From an uncultured Bacilli bacterium (GTDB taxonomy: Bacteria; Bacillota_I; Bacilli_A; RF39; UBA660), in NCBI GenBank assembly GCA_934177995.1, contig CAKPPW010000010.1, forward strand, positions 1-40,863: a stretch of DNA of 40,863 bases, given 5' to 3'. Positions 8,533-16,730 of the stretch are shown here, one piece after another. The stretch's first letter is position 1; each line of letters starts with the position of its first letter. The notes under the pieces are model-generated. The model ran no database searches, was not told the origin of the DNA, and saw only the letters and a program-made list of their open reading frames with translations. The position numbers and the translations under genes were made by a program.

Positions 8533-9334
8533 AATATTCATCGAAGGTTAGGTTACTAGCCTTTATTTTTTTTGCTAATTTAAGACCAACATAACGATAG
8601 TGCCAAGATTCAAACTGATAACCAGTAATACTTTCTTTACCACTAGGATATCTTAAGATGAAACCATATTTATAAGAATTATCTAACATCCATTGATACT
8701 CTTTAGTATTAGTAAAGTTTTCAAAAGAACTAATAGTATTATCAACATCGACAACTAAACCAGTTTGATGATCAGAGTACCCTGGTCTTGCTGAATAAGT
8801 ATCAGCCTTATTAACGCCATCAGCTTCTACATATTTATCATATAATCTTTTTTGATAAGTATAACCTCTATAAGCAGAAATAGCTCTAATAGTAAGTCCT
8901 TCTTCCTTAGCTTTATCAACTAGTTTATAAAAATTATCCCTTGCTTCTTCTACTAGATAAATACCTTCCTTACTATAAGGGGTAGTCATCTCTACTAGAT
9001 TGTTGGGAACAAACTCTTCCTTTAAATAGTTATATTTATTAACTAGAGTATAAAAAGTATTTAAATTTTTTGCTTCTTTAGTATTAGTATAATAGGGTAA
9101 ATCTAGATTAAGATTAACTCTTGTTACTACATCACTAACTGATAAGTTGCTATTAAGTTTATGATAATCTTGATATCTTTTGATATTATTACTCTTATAA
9201 TAAGGTAGACACTTTGCATCAATGATAAAACTATGTTTAACTTTACTAGTACTTTTAGGTTTATCTTTCAAGATGATAAATCCTAATGAAATAATAACTA
9301 TAAGAGAAATAATTAAGAAAACTAACTTTTTCAT
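8507..9334 (-). CDS. VanY-like D-alanyl-D-alanine carboxypeptidase (peptidase M15B)
   Basis: The enzyme family removes the terminal D-Ala from peptidoglycan stem peptides outside the membrane. An N-terminal anchor helix (residues 2-22) precedes a linker region and the M15B domain. Zinc ligands are visible in SDHQTGLVVDVD (His and Asp seven apart) and ESWHYRYVG (catalytic Glu and His), and the domain begins with the conserved SAYRGYTYQKRLY. At 275 residues it is normal. The only strong SD-like signal is a weak GTGATG before ATG. It is one of two minus-strand proteins in the window and is transcribed divergently from dacA, another D-Ala-D-Ala carboxypeptidase, across an 94-base gap, so the pair may be controlled together. 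Vancomycin resistance should not be inferred from this gene alone. Confidence 0.87.
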   Translation of the reverse strand: MKKLVFLIISLIVIISLGFIILKDKPKSTSKVKHSFIIDAKCLPYYKSNNIKRYQDYHKLNSNLSVSDVVTRVNLNLDLPYYTNTKEAKNLNTFYTLVNKYNYLKEEFVPNNLVEMTTPYSKEGIYLVEEARDNFYKLVDKAKEEGLTIRAISAYRGYTYQKRLYDKYVEADGVNKADTYSARPGYSDHQTGLVVDVDNTISSFENFTNTKEYQWMLDNSYKYGFILRYPSGKESITGYQFESWHYRYVGLKLAKKIKASNLTFDEYFTRYLDLS

Positions 9335-9428
9335 AAAATCATCACTACTATATTATAATGTTTAGCTGATATAATCATTCATAAATATTAAATAGTTACA
9401 TAATTTTTAACAAGGAGTGATTTATTTA

Positions 9429-10586
9429 ATGAAGAAATTGGTAGTTAGTTTTTTAGTTATGTTACTTTTGTTTCCCATGGTAGTAAAGGCAGATGATAAT
9501 GCACTTATTCCTAATGCTAAGAGTGGAGTATTAATGGAAGAGTCTACTGGTAAGATTATTTTTGAAAAGAATAAGGATGAGAAAGTAGCAGTAGCATCTA
9601 TGACTAAGATGGTCGCTCAGATTTTAATATTAGAAGCGATAGAAAAAGGACAAATTAAATGGACTGATAAAGTAACGGCATCTGCTAATGCTTCTAGTAT
9701 GGGTGGAAGTCAAATATACTTATCAACTGGTGAGACTCTAACGGTAGAAGAGATGATGAAAGGTATTTCTATGGCTAGTGCTAATGATGCTACAGTTGCT
9801 ATGGCTGAGTTTTTAAAAGGAACAGAAATAGATTTTGTTAAAGAGATGAATAAAAAAGTAAAAGAATTAGGGCTTAAAAATACGCAGTTTAAAAACTGTA
9901 CAGGACTAGATGAAGAAGGACACTATTCTACCGCTTATGATATGGCTGTTATTGCAAGAGAGTTATTAAAACATGAAGATATCTTAAAGTTTTCTTCTAA
10001 ATATGAAGATTATCTAAGAGTTAATACACCAAATAAGTTTTGGTTAGTTAATACTAATAAGTTAGTAAGATTTTATGAAGGGGCAGATGGTTTAAAGACT
10101 GGTCATACTGATGCTGCTAAGTATTGTCTTGCAGCAACTGCTAAGAAAAATGATATGCGACTAATCGCTATTGTCTTAGGAGAAGAAGTATCAAAAGTAA
10201 GAAATAGTGAGACTATGGCTTTACTTGATTATGGATTTAATACTTATAAAGTACAAATAGTAAAAAAGAAAAATGAAACAGTAAAGACTGAAAGAATAGA
10301 AAAAGCTAGTACTAAGAAGATAGAGTATACACCAATCTATGATATAGGTATTTTATCTAAGAAAGGTGATACTAAGAAAAAATATAGTTATGATATTAAA
10401 ATAACTAAGAATAGCTTACCTTTAACCAAAGGAGAGGTAGTTGGTAAAATAAGAATTAAAGATGGTAATAATGTTGTTGGAGAAGGAGACTTAACGGTTA
10501 AAAAATCAACTAAGAAATTATCTTATCTAGTTCTTCTTAGAAATACTATCTATGATATAGCAAGTGGTAATTCATCAGTTAAATAA
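9429..10586 (+). CDS. dacA: D-alanyl-D-alanine carboxypeptidase, PBP5/DacA type (S11)
   Basis: This is a low-molecular-mass penicillin-binding protein that trims D-Ala from peptidoglycan. A signal peptide (MKKLVVSFLVMLLLFPMVVK, likely cleaved after KADD or thereabouts) is followed by all three active-site motifs: SMTK (SxxK), SAN in MASANDATVA (SxN), and KTG in LKTGHTDAA. A C-terminal beta domain of about 100 residues follows, but a terminal amphipathic anchor helix is not obvious. I start at ATG 9429, eleven bases after AAGGAG (9412-9417); the in-frame GTG at 9417 lies inside the ribosome binding site. A good terminator follows. Confidence 0.9.
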   Translation: MKKLVVSFLVMLLLFPMVVKADDNALIPNAKSGVLMEESTGKIIFEKNKDEKVAVASMTKMVAQILILEAIEKGQIKWTDKVTASANASSMGGSQIYLSTGETLTVEEMMKGISMASANDATVAMAEFLKGTEIDFVKEMNKKVKELGLKNTQFKNCTGLDEEGHYSTAYDMAVIARELLKHEDILKFSSKYEDYLRVNTPNKFWLVNTNKLVRFYEGADGLKTGHTDAAKYCLAATAKKNDMRLIAIVLGEEVSKVRNSETMALLDYGFNTYKVQIVKKKNETVKTERIEKASTKKIEYTPIYDIGILSKKGDTKKKYSYDIKITKNSLPLTKGEVVGKIRIKDGNNVVGEGDLTVKKSTKKLSYLVLLRNTIYDIASGNSSVK

Positions 10587-10599
10587 TACGTTTTTGATT

Positions 10600-10635
10600 A
10601 ATAGAACCTAATAATTATTTGGTTCTATTTTATAT
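10600..10635 (+). terminator. Terminator after dacA
   Basis: AATAGAACC (10600-10608) pairs perfectly with GGTTCTATT (10621-10629) around a 12-base AT loop and is followed by TTATAT. Confidence 0.65.
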
Positions 10636-10768
10636 ATAATTGTTTATAAATGAGATATAGTTACAATGATAAAGTGAAAAAACAATATATAAGATATTAA
10701 TAACAAGACTATAAAATATAGACTCTATATATGTTTTGACATTAAATTGTTGAAAAATGTTAATAATT

Positions 10769-10785
10769 ACTGTAAAATATACAGT
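10769..10785. promoter_or_regulatory. Operator-like palindrome upstream of the second Fic gene
   Basis: ACTGTA and TACAGT form a perfect inverted repeat with a 5-base centre. It lies 28 bases downstream of a TTGACA (10736-10741) that lacks a clear -10, and upstream of TATAAT at 10828-10833. A repressor site for the adjacent Fic-WYL pair is possible. The remaining gap from 10636 to 10850 shows no gene. Confidence 0.35.
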
Positions 10786-10850
10786 GATTTATAATTTAAT
10801 GTGTATTTTTTGCAAAATATTACTTATTATAATAGAGGAGAGTGATAAAA

Positions 10851-11925
10851 ATGGAACCATATAAAGCAAAAATGTTACCAATGTCATATAAACTTGATAA
10901 GGAAACAATTAAACTATTAGGTCAAGCCAATGATAAGTATGGACAGTATAAGTCTTTACTTAAAATGTTTAAATTTGATCAAAAATATTTTTTGGATTCT
11001 TTAGTATTAGGAGAGAGTATCAGATCATCTAGAATTGAAGGAACACAGATTTCACAAGATGATATGTATTATATTAATTATAAAGAATCAAACGATAGCA
11101 TACAAGAAGTAAGAAACTTAAAAACAATGCTAGAATATGCTAATGAAAAACTTAGTAATAAGAACTTTAGTATTTCAATGATTAATTCAATGCACAAAAT
11201 TTTATTATCTTAGAGGGAATGATAAATCACCTGGTGAAATTAGAACAATTCAAAACTATATAGGTCCTAGAGGATTAGGAAAAGAGGGAGCTACTTTTGT
11301 TCCACCAATTCCTGAAGATGTTCCTCTCTTATTAGAAAACTTGATGGAATATATGAATAATCTATATGATGATGAACCATTTATTAAAGTTGCAATATCT
11401 CATGTTCAATTTGAATCAATTCACCCATATAAAGATGGCAATGGTAGAATGGGAAGAGCTTTAATGACACTTCAACTTGCTAGACTAAAAGATGATGCTC
11501 CAATATTGTTCTTATCAGAAATAATCGAGTTATTTAAAGCCAATTATTATAATTCATTAAATGAATGTAGAAATGGTAATGTAGATGGATTTATTAGATT
11601 CTTTTTACAATGTGTTGTAGATCAATGTACAAGAAATATTGGTAGAATTGAAAAAATAAATAGAGTATATGATGAAGATGAGAAAACTATAAAAGATGCC
11701 ATTAGTGGAAGCCTTGTTTTAAAAATGCATCCTTTAATGATGAAAAAAATAGTGTTTACAGCTTCAGAAATGGCAGAGGAGTTAGGGGCTCATGTTAATT
11801 CTATTAATAATATTTTAAAACGTCTAGTTGAATTGAATATTGTTATGAAAGAAAAAAAAGAAGGAACAAACAGAATAACTTATAGATATATTAGAATATA
11901 TGATACATTCGTTGAACAACTATAA
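10851..11925 (+). pseudogene. Fic-family protein with winged-helix tail, broken by a frameshift
   Basis: The first part (10851-11213) includes the inhibitory-helix motif SSRIEGT, matching (S/T)xxxE(G/N), and ends at a TAG just after MHKILLS. The protein then continues one frame over from AGA GGG AAT (11212), reading RGNDKSPGEIR and on through the catalytic motif HPYKDGNGRMGR (11422-11457). It ends in a winged-helix DNA-binding segment (ASEMAEELGAHVNSINNILK) at the C-terminus. Family members usually read LLSGVRG at the break, so a 5-base deletion would explain it. I start at ATG 10851 after AGAGGAG; the GTG at 10842 sits on the ribosome binding site. All active-site parts survive in the two frames, so the break may be recent or an error in the sequence. 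Confidence 0.85.
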
Positions 11926-11980
11926 ATATATTACAGTGTTTAGAAAAATTGCGAAATATTGCTAAATTGGAGTGATTGAA

Positions 11981-12571
11981 GTGGGAAAAATAGCAAATAT
12001 GTTATATATGATAGACTTACTTAATACTGGAAATATTTATACTTTAAAAGAACTATCAGAGAAAATATGTGTAACAGAAAGAATGATTAGGTATTATAAA
12101 GATGAAATTTGTAATAATGGCATTGCAATTGAGTCTTTTAAGGGACCAAATGGTGGCTATTTTATGATTGATGAAATAAAAAATTATACTAGTATAAATA
12201 AGTATGATATTCAATTATTAGATAATGTTAAGCATTTTTTATCTGAAAACAATTTCAAATATGTAGATAAATATGAAGAATTTTTAGATAAGGCTAAAAA
12301 GATGTATTCAATATATGAGGAGAAGAGTAAGTATATTGCTAATGTTGATACAACTTCATCAGATGTAATTGAAAAAATTATAAAATCAGCTATAAGTAAA
12401 AATGAAAAAGTTGAAATTGTTTATAATAATGTTGATGGTAGTCAGCATAAAAGAATAATTCATCCTTTATATTTGTTTAAGTATAAAGAAAATTACTATG
12501 TAACTGCTTTTTGTGAACTTAGAAACGATATTCGTCATTTTGAAATAAAAAGAATTGTTAATATAAAATAA
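11981..12571 (+). CDS. HTH / WYL-domain transcriptional regulator
   Basis: An N-terminal helix-turn-helix (LKELSEKICVTERMIRYYKDEI) is followed by a linker and a WYL-type domain beginning EKVEIVYNN and containing HPLYLFKYKENYYVTAFC. WYL domains bind ligands, often nucleic acid, and such regulators frequently sit beside defence or stress genes. The protein is short (about 197 residues against roughly 300 for many WYL regulators) and stops just after the core WYL strands, so the WYL C-terminal extension is absent. The likely start is GTG 11981, eight bases after GGAG; an earlier in-frame GTG at 11972 overlaps that site. It lies 55 bases downstream of the Fic gene and probably regulates it (inference). 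Confidence 0.75.
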   Translation: MGKIANMLYMIDLLNTGNIYTLKELSEKICVTERMIRYYKDEICNNGIAIESFKGPNGGYFMIDEIKNYTSINKYDIQLLDNVKHFLSENNFKYVDKYEEFLDKAKKMYSIYEEKSKYIANVDTTSSDVIEKIIKSAISKNEKVEIVYNNVDGSQHKRIIHPLYLFKYKENYYVTAFCELRNDIRHFEIKRIVNIK

Positions 12572-12597
12572 TAAAGACGAAATACTTCAAATCAATA

Positions 12598-12606
12598 TGC
12601 TATAAT
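12598..12606 (+). promoter_or_regulatory. Extended -10 promoter of the HAD gene
   Basis: TGC directly before TATAAT (12601-12606) gives an extended -10 element; no good -35 is present. AAGGAGGA (12613-12620) and ATG 12629 follow. Confidence 0.45.
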
Positions 12607-12628
12607 ACCTTCAAGGAGGAAAAAACAT

Positions 12629-13144
12629 ATGAATGGTAATTATACTTATATTGACTTTGATGGAGTTATACTTGATTCAGAAGAGAGAATGCTTGATAGA
12701 AAATACAGTATAGGTCTTCATAATCATAAAGATGCGAATGAATTTAATGAATATTTTAATTATACTAATTTGCATCCAGAAGAATGGGATTATATTATAA
12801 GGGAAGCTAGTTCAATAAATAATTCTGTTGAAATAATTAAAGAATTAGAAAATATGAAGAAAAAAATAGCGATTCTAACAAAAATTCACTCATTATACGA
12901 AATGAGAGTTAAAATTGAAGACATAAGAGAACACAGAAAGATAAGCTCACCTATACTTTTTGTTCCACCTGGAGTAAACAAACATGATGTAGAAAAACCA
13001 AATGGGAAATTGCTTATTGATGATTCAAAAACAAATATCAGACTATGGATTGAAAATGGTGGACAAGGTTTTATTTTTGATAAGACAATTCCTGAAGATA
13101 CTAATAGCAAGGTTAAAAGTTTAGAATTTTTATTGAAGAGGTAA
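12629..13144 (+). CDS. HAD-superfamily hydrolase
   Basis: A small haloacid-dehalogenase-fold phosphatase. Motif I is DFDGVILDSE (nucleophile and general-acid Asp pair, residues 9-18), motif II is ILTK near residue 85, the motif III Lys is probably in EKPNGK, and motif IV is LLIDDSKTNI near residue 132. The cap is a short helical insert. The family hydrolyses phosphate esters of sugars, nucleotides or lipids; nothing here fixes the substrate. ATG 12629 follows a near-perfect AAGGAGG. It stands alone with its own promoter, between the WYL regulator and the GNAT-VOC gene, in a stretch that looks accessory. Confidence 0.75.
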   Translation: MNGNYTYIDFDGVILDSEERMLDRKYSIGLHNHKDANEFNEYFNYTNLHPEEWDYIIREASSINNSVEIIKELENMKKKIAILTKIHSLYEMRVKIEDIREHRKISSPILFVPPGVNKHDVEKPNGKLLIDDSKTNIRLWIENGGQGFIFDKTIPEDTNSKVKSLEFLLKR

Positions 13145-13238
13145 TTTATAAGATAAACTTACATTACATAATAATTATTAGATAGAAGAAAATGCTGTAT
13201 TGTACAAAATTAAGAACTAGCACTGGTAAAAATACATT

Positions 13239-13267
13239 TTGAAAAAATATCATTACTAATAGATAAT
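13239..13267 (+). promoter_or_regulatory. Promoter of the GNAT-VOC gene
   Basis: TTGAAA at 13239-13244, a 17-base spacer, and GATAAT at 13262-13267. It is followed by AAAGGAAGTG and ATG 13299. The rest of the 154-base gap from 13145 shows nothing else. Confidence 0.5.
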
Positions 13268-13298
13268 CTAGACTTTAACTAAAGGAAGTGCTTAAAAA

Positions 13299-14198
13299 AT
13301 GAAAGATGAATATAAATGCGTAATAGCTGATAAAAATTTAATAATAAAAAAATGGGATGAAGAGATAAAAAAACATAATAACTCTTTAAATTTTAAGAAA
13401 TTTAAAGAAGAATCTCTTAATAATTTAGATACAAGAATTGTATATATGGGATTATTAAATGGAAAAATAATAACTGAGTGTACAGCAATTATTTCTGTTG
13501 ATGATTTAAATATGCAAAATAAAGATAATTTAGTAGGGGGGAAAACAGCTTATTTAACTGCTTTTAGAACAAATAAAGGATTTGAAAATAAAGGCTACTT
13601 TTCAAAATTATATAAATTTATGGAAGATGATTTGAAACAAAAAGGATTTACTACCCTAACTTTAGGAGTTGAACCATCAGAGACAAGAAATATACAAATA
13701 TATTTTAATTGGGGTTTTGTTAACTATATTAAGACAAGCTTTGAAAGGTATCCAAATGGTGATGAGATACTTGTTAACTATTATAAGAAAGACTTATTAA
13801 AAAATGGTTCTATTAAATTTAATAAATTAATTCCAGAACTTAGTGTTAGTAATATAGATAATAGTAAAAAGTTTTATACTGAGTTAGGATTTGAAATCAA
13901 ATATGAAAGAGAAGAAGATAAGTTTTGTTTTTTAGAACTTGATGGTAATCAGTTAATGATTGAAGAGGTTAATAATAATTGGAATGTTGGTGAATTAGAA
14001 TATCCTTTTGGAAGAGGCATTAATATAAGTATGACAGTTAAGAATGTTGATGAATTATATGAAAAGGTTATAAAAAATAAAATAAAAATATTTAGAAAGA
14101 TGCAAGTAGATAGGTATAGAGTAAATAATTACTATGTAGAAGATAAGCAGTTTTTAATACAAGATCCGGATGGCTATTTACTTAGATTTACCAAATAG
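13299..14198 (+). CDS. GNAT acetyltransferase fused to a VOC (glyoxalase/bleomycin-resistance) domain
   Basis: Residues 1-165 have the GNAT layout, with a beta strand and acetyl-CoA-binding region (TAYLTAFRTNKGFENKGYFS near 88) and a C-terminal YFNWGFVNY strand. Residues 175-299 form a VOC domain: LIPELSVSNIDNSKKFYTEL starts it, and FLIQDPDGYLLRFTK ends it, much like bleomycin-binding proteins. The two together suggest drug or metabolite modification and sequestration, but the substrate is not evident. The VOC half may bind rather than catalyse. At 299 residues it is about the sum of the two domains. The gene has its own promoter and terminator. Confidence 0.8.
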   Translation: MKDEYKCVIADKNLIIKKWDEEIKKHNNSLNFKKFKEESLNNLDTRIVYMGLLNGKIITECTAIISVDDLNMQNKDNLVGGKTAYLTAFRTNKGFENKGYFSKLYKFMEDDLKQKGFTTLTLGVEPSETRNIQIYFNWGFVNYIKTSFERYPNGDEILVNYYKKDLLKNGSIKFNKLIPELSVSNIDNSKKFYTELGFEIKYEREEDKFCFLELDGNQLMIEEVNNNWNVGELEYPFGRGINISMTVKNVDELYEKVIKNKIKIFRKMQVDRYRVNNYYVEDKQFLIQDPDGYLLRFTK

Positions 14199-14215
14199 TA
14201 GTTTGTTATATATAA

Positions 14216-14252
14216 GGGAAATAATTTAATTGTAAAAATTATTTCCTTTTCT
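14216..14252 (+). terminator. Terminator after the GNAT-VOC gene
   Basis: GGAAATAATTT (14217-14227) pairs perfectly with AAATTATTTCC (14236-14246) and is followed by TTTT. Confidence 0.7.
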
Positions 14253-14253
14253 C

Positions 14254-14281
14254 TTGAAAAATAAATACTCTGTGATAAAAT
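14254..14281 (+). promoter_or_regulatory. Promoter of the AMP-dependent ligase gene
   Basis: TTGAAA at 14254-14259 and TAAAAT at 14276-14281, spacer 16. It starts immediately after the preceding terminator. Confidence 0.55.
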
Positions 14282-14312
14282 ATAGGTAATTTCGCATTAA
14301 GGAGGTAATGAT

Positions 14313-16190
14313 ATGGAAAAAACAACTGGATATGCTAGTATAGATAGACCAAGTTATAAGTATTATTCTGAAGATATTGATTTAAAAGTCTTAGAAGATA
14401 CTGATATGAAGATGTATGATTTTATGAAAAAAAAGAATAAGGGGCATGAAGATGATATTATCTATTCTTACTTTGGACAGAATAGAACATTTCAAACTTT
14501 TGATAAAAAGATAGAAGAGACAGCTAAAGTTTTGAAAAAATATGGCTTAAATAAAGGAGACACTATTACCATTTGTTTACCTAATATACCTGAGACAATG
14601 ATTTATTTTTATGCTTGTAATAGAATAGGAGTTACCCCATACTTAGTAGATCCAAGATGTTCAGCTAAGAGAATAATTGACTGTATGACTATATCTAATT
14701 CTAAGCTTTTAGTATCACTACTTGATACAATGAATAAGAATGTTATACCAAATGATATTCCAGCTGATAATATTATTGTAGCTTCACCTCATGATGATTT
14801 TATTAAGTCAAAAGAAAAATTATCTAAGAGTGCTTTAGAACTGAAAGCACTTTATACAGCAAAAGAAAAGTTGTATGAATTAAAGAGAATGATTAGACAA
14901 GATAAAAAAGTCTTGATGCAAAGTGAGTTTATGAAAACTGCTAAAGACTATGGTATATTAACTGATTCTTTGTATGATCCTGATATACCAGCTGCTATAG
15001 TAAATACTAGTGGAACAACTGGTACTCCTAAGGGAGCAATGGAGTCTAATAAAGGCTATAATATAACCTCTAATCAAATAAGTTATATAGCACCACATTT
15101 AAAAAGAGGAATGACTTTCTTTGGCTATATACCTTTCTTTTCACTATATGGATCAGCGGTAGGAATGCATGGAGCAACCTCACATGGCATAATAGTTGAT
15201 TTAATTCCGAAGATAGAAGCTCATAAGTTTGATCAAATATATGTAGAAAAGAAGCCTAATATTGTAATTGGTGTTCCAAGACTTTATGAGATGTTTCCTG
15301 ATAGTAAATATATTAATGGTACTGATTTATCTTTTGCCGAGTTATTAGTAATGGGAGGAGATAAAATATCACCTAGTAAGTTAGACAAGATTAATGAAAC
15401 ATTAGCAAAGAATAATTGTAAACAGAAAATAACTTATGGATATGGATCAACGGAGACAATGATGATTGCCACTACTACGAATGATCAAAGAAGCCATGTA
15501 GCAGGTAGTTGTGGAACATTATATCCTGCAGTAAATGTTAGAATTACTGATAGAGAAACAAATGAAGAGTTACCATATAATCAAGAAGGAGAAATCTATG
15601 CTGATACACCAAGTCAGTTTATGGGATACATTGGTAATCAAAAAGAGACAAAAAATTCTATTTATATAGATGAAAAGACTAATATTAAATATTATAAAAC
15701 TGGTGATAAAGGGTACATGACAGAAGATGGAATCTTATTTCACACAGGAAGATATAAGAGACTTATGAAAAGACCAGATGGTCATCAAGTTAATTCTGTT
15801 CCCATAGAAGATGCTATTAATACTTTTGATGAAGTAAGAGATTGTGCTGTAGTAGGTATTAAAAATGCTTATCGTGATGAGGGTGTTATTCCAACTGCCT
15901 TTATCGAATTGAAAGATAAGTCACTTGGTAAAGACATATTTAAAGAAATAGTTTCTAAGACTAAAGAAATGTTACCAGGTGAACGTGATATGGCGCTTGC
16001 CTATACTTTAGTAGATCATATTCCCTATACGATAAATGGTAAAGTAGATTTTTCATCTTTAGAAAAAGTTAAGTTTGAAGATATTGATTATCAAATAGTA
16101 GATGATCCAATATTTGATGGCTATTTTATAAAGGGAGAACAACCAGATAGAATAAGTTTTACTAAGCAAAAGATACTAATGAAAAAATAA
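14313..16190 (+). CDS. AMP-dependent acyl-CoA synthetase/ligase (class I adenylate-forming)
   Basis: The enzyme activates a carboxylate as acyl-AMP and then usually passes it to CoA. The phosphate-binding loop NTSGTTGTPKGAM (near residue 231), the YGYGSTET adenine-binding motif (near 377), the TGD hinge region KTGDKGYMTEDG (near 466) and the C-terminal NGKVD catalytic lysine (near 575) are all present. Its 625 residues are long for the family (often about 500-550), mostly because of an insertion near 140-200 containing two Lys-rich helices. ATG 14313 follows AAGGAGGT. It is a single-gene unit. Fatty-acid or other carboxylate substrates are equally possible. Confidence 0.85.
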   Translation: MEKTTGYASIDRPSYKYYSEDIDLKVLEDTDMKMYDFMKKKNKGHEDDIIYSYFGQNRTFQTFDKKIEETAKVLKKYGLNKGDTITICLPNIPETMIYFYACNRIGVTPYLVDPRCSAKRIIDCMTISNSKLLVSLLDTMNKNVIPNDIPADNIIVASPHDDFIKSKEKLSKSALELKALYTAKEKLYELKRMIRQDKKVLMQSEFMKTAKDYGILTDSLYDPDIPAAIVNTSGTTGTPKGAMESNKGYNITSNQISYIAPHLKRGMTFFGYIPFFSLYGSAVGMHGATSHGIIVDLIPKIEAHKFDQIYVEKKPNIVIGVPRLYEMFPDSKYINGTDLSFAELLVMGGDKISPSKLDKINETLAKNNCKQKITYGYGSTETMMIATTTNDQRSHVAGSCGTLYPAVNVRITDRETNEELPYNQEGEIYADTPSQFMGYIGNQKETKNSIYIDEKTNIKYYKTGDKGYMTEDGILFHTGRYKRLMKRPDGHQVNSVPIEDAINTFDEVRDCAVVGIKNAYRDEGVIPTAFIELKDKSLGKDIFKEIVSKTKEMLPGERDMALAYTLVDHIPYTINGKVDFSSLEKVKFEDIDYQIVDDPIFDGYFIKGEQPDRISFTKQKILMKK

Positions 16191-16367
16191 GATTAAAAAC
16201 TTTCTACTATAATCTATAATAATTAGTTATTAACTTGCAAAATAAAATGTAAAAAAAATATGTTTGATAAACTATTGATTAACCTTATTATATTTGATAA
16301 GATATAGTTGTGGAAACTAAAGAAATGATAAAAAGTGTACATTTTAATTCACAAATAAGCAAAAAAC

Positions 16368-16456
16368 AAGAAAGTAGAGGTGACCCACTCATGGATAATA
16401 TAAGTTTACATCTAGTTAACATGGGGGGGGGTATTAAGTAACAAAACTACTTTCTT
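16368..16456 (+). ncRNA. Structured element with 10-bp closing stem, small ORF and G tract
   Basis: The 532-base gap 16191-16722 is mostly non-coding. AAGAAAGTAG (16368-16377) and CTACTTTCTT (16447-16456) are perfect complements enclosing 69 bases, so a transcript could close on itself. Within it lies AGAGGTG and a 16-codon ORF (ATG 16391, ending TAA 16441; MDNISLHLVNMGGGIK) that carries the nine-G run. A weak promoter (TTGATT 16275-16280, TAAGAT 16298-16303) lies upstream and a terminator at 16472-16506 downstream. It could be a small RNA, a tiny toxin-type gene or the end of a mobile element. The evidence for a transcript is only structural. Confidence 0.35.
16423..16431 (+). repeat. Homopolymer of nine G
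   Basis: Nine consecutive G in a region of about 25-30% GC. It lies inside the 16-codon ORF. With eight G the ORF would run on to 31 codons, and with ten it would stop soon after, so slippage would change the product. Confidence 0.9.
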
Positions 16457-16471
16457 TTATTGTGTAGTAAT

Positions 16472-16506
16472 AAAGATAGAGCTATGAGACTAGTCCTATC
16501 TTTTTT
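16472..16506 (+). terminator. Rho-independent terminator
   Basis: AAAGATAG (16472-16479) pairs with CTATCTTT (16496-16503), with a GACTAGTC palindrome inside the loop, followed by T residues. It would end the transcript of the structured element. Confidence 0.65.
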
Positions 16507-16622
16507 GCTATGCTCCAAAAATGGTTATATAGCCAAATGTCTAAATACAATTTTTATGATATGATTAAAATGTCAAGAATAATGATATTTATAAAATAAA
16601 GAATGGAAGGTGTGAGACAGTG

Positions 16623-16730
16623 ATGAGAGCAGTAATATCAAACTGTCAAAGTAATAAATTAACGATAAAAAGGTATGAATCTATCATTTTGAGTAATACT
16701 AAAATAAAAGAGGTGGTAGAAGATGAATAA
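16623..16730 (+). CDS. Possible 35-residue leader peptide
   Basis: A short ORF with an AAGGTG site nine bases upstream runs into the start of the surface-protein gene; the two overlap by eight bases (ATG 16723, TAA 16728-16730). The peptide (starting MRAVISNCQSNKLTIKRYES) matches nothing I know. The overlap would let its translation couple to the next gene. It may be chance; a GACAGT/ACTGTC inverted repeat lies at its start. Confidence 0.3.
   Translation: MRAVISNCQSNKLTIKRYESIILSNTKIKEVVEDE

Noticed and set aside
8507..9334. Vancomycin resistance gene vanY
   Set aside because: The protein is an M15B carboxypeptidase, but no vanH, vanA or vanX genes are near; general peptidoglycan trimming is more likely.
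16368..16456. Invertible element between 10-bp inverted repeats
   Set aside because: The repeats are short, no recombinase gene is near, and the enclosed 69 bases contain no clear promoter to switch.
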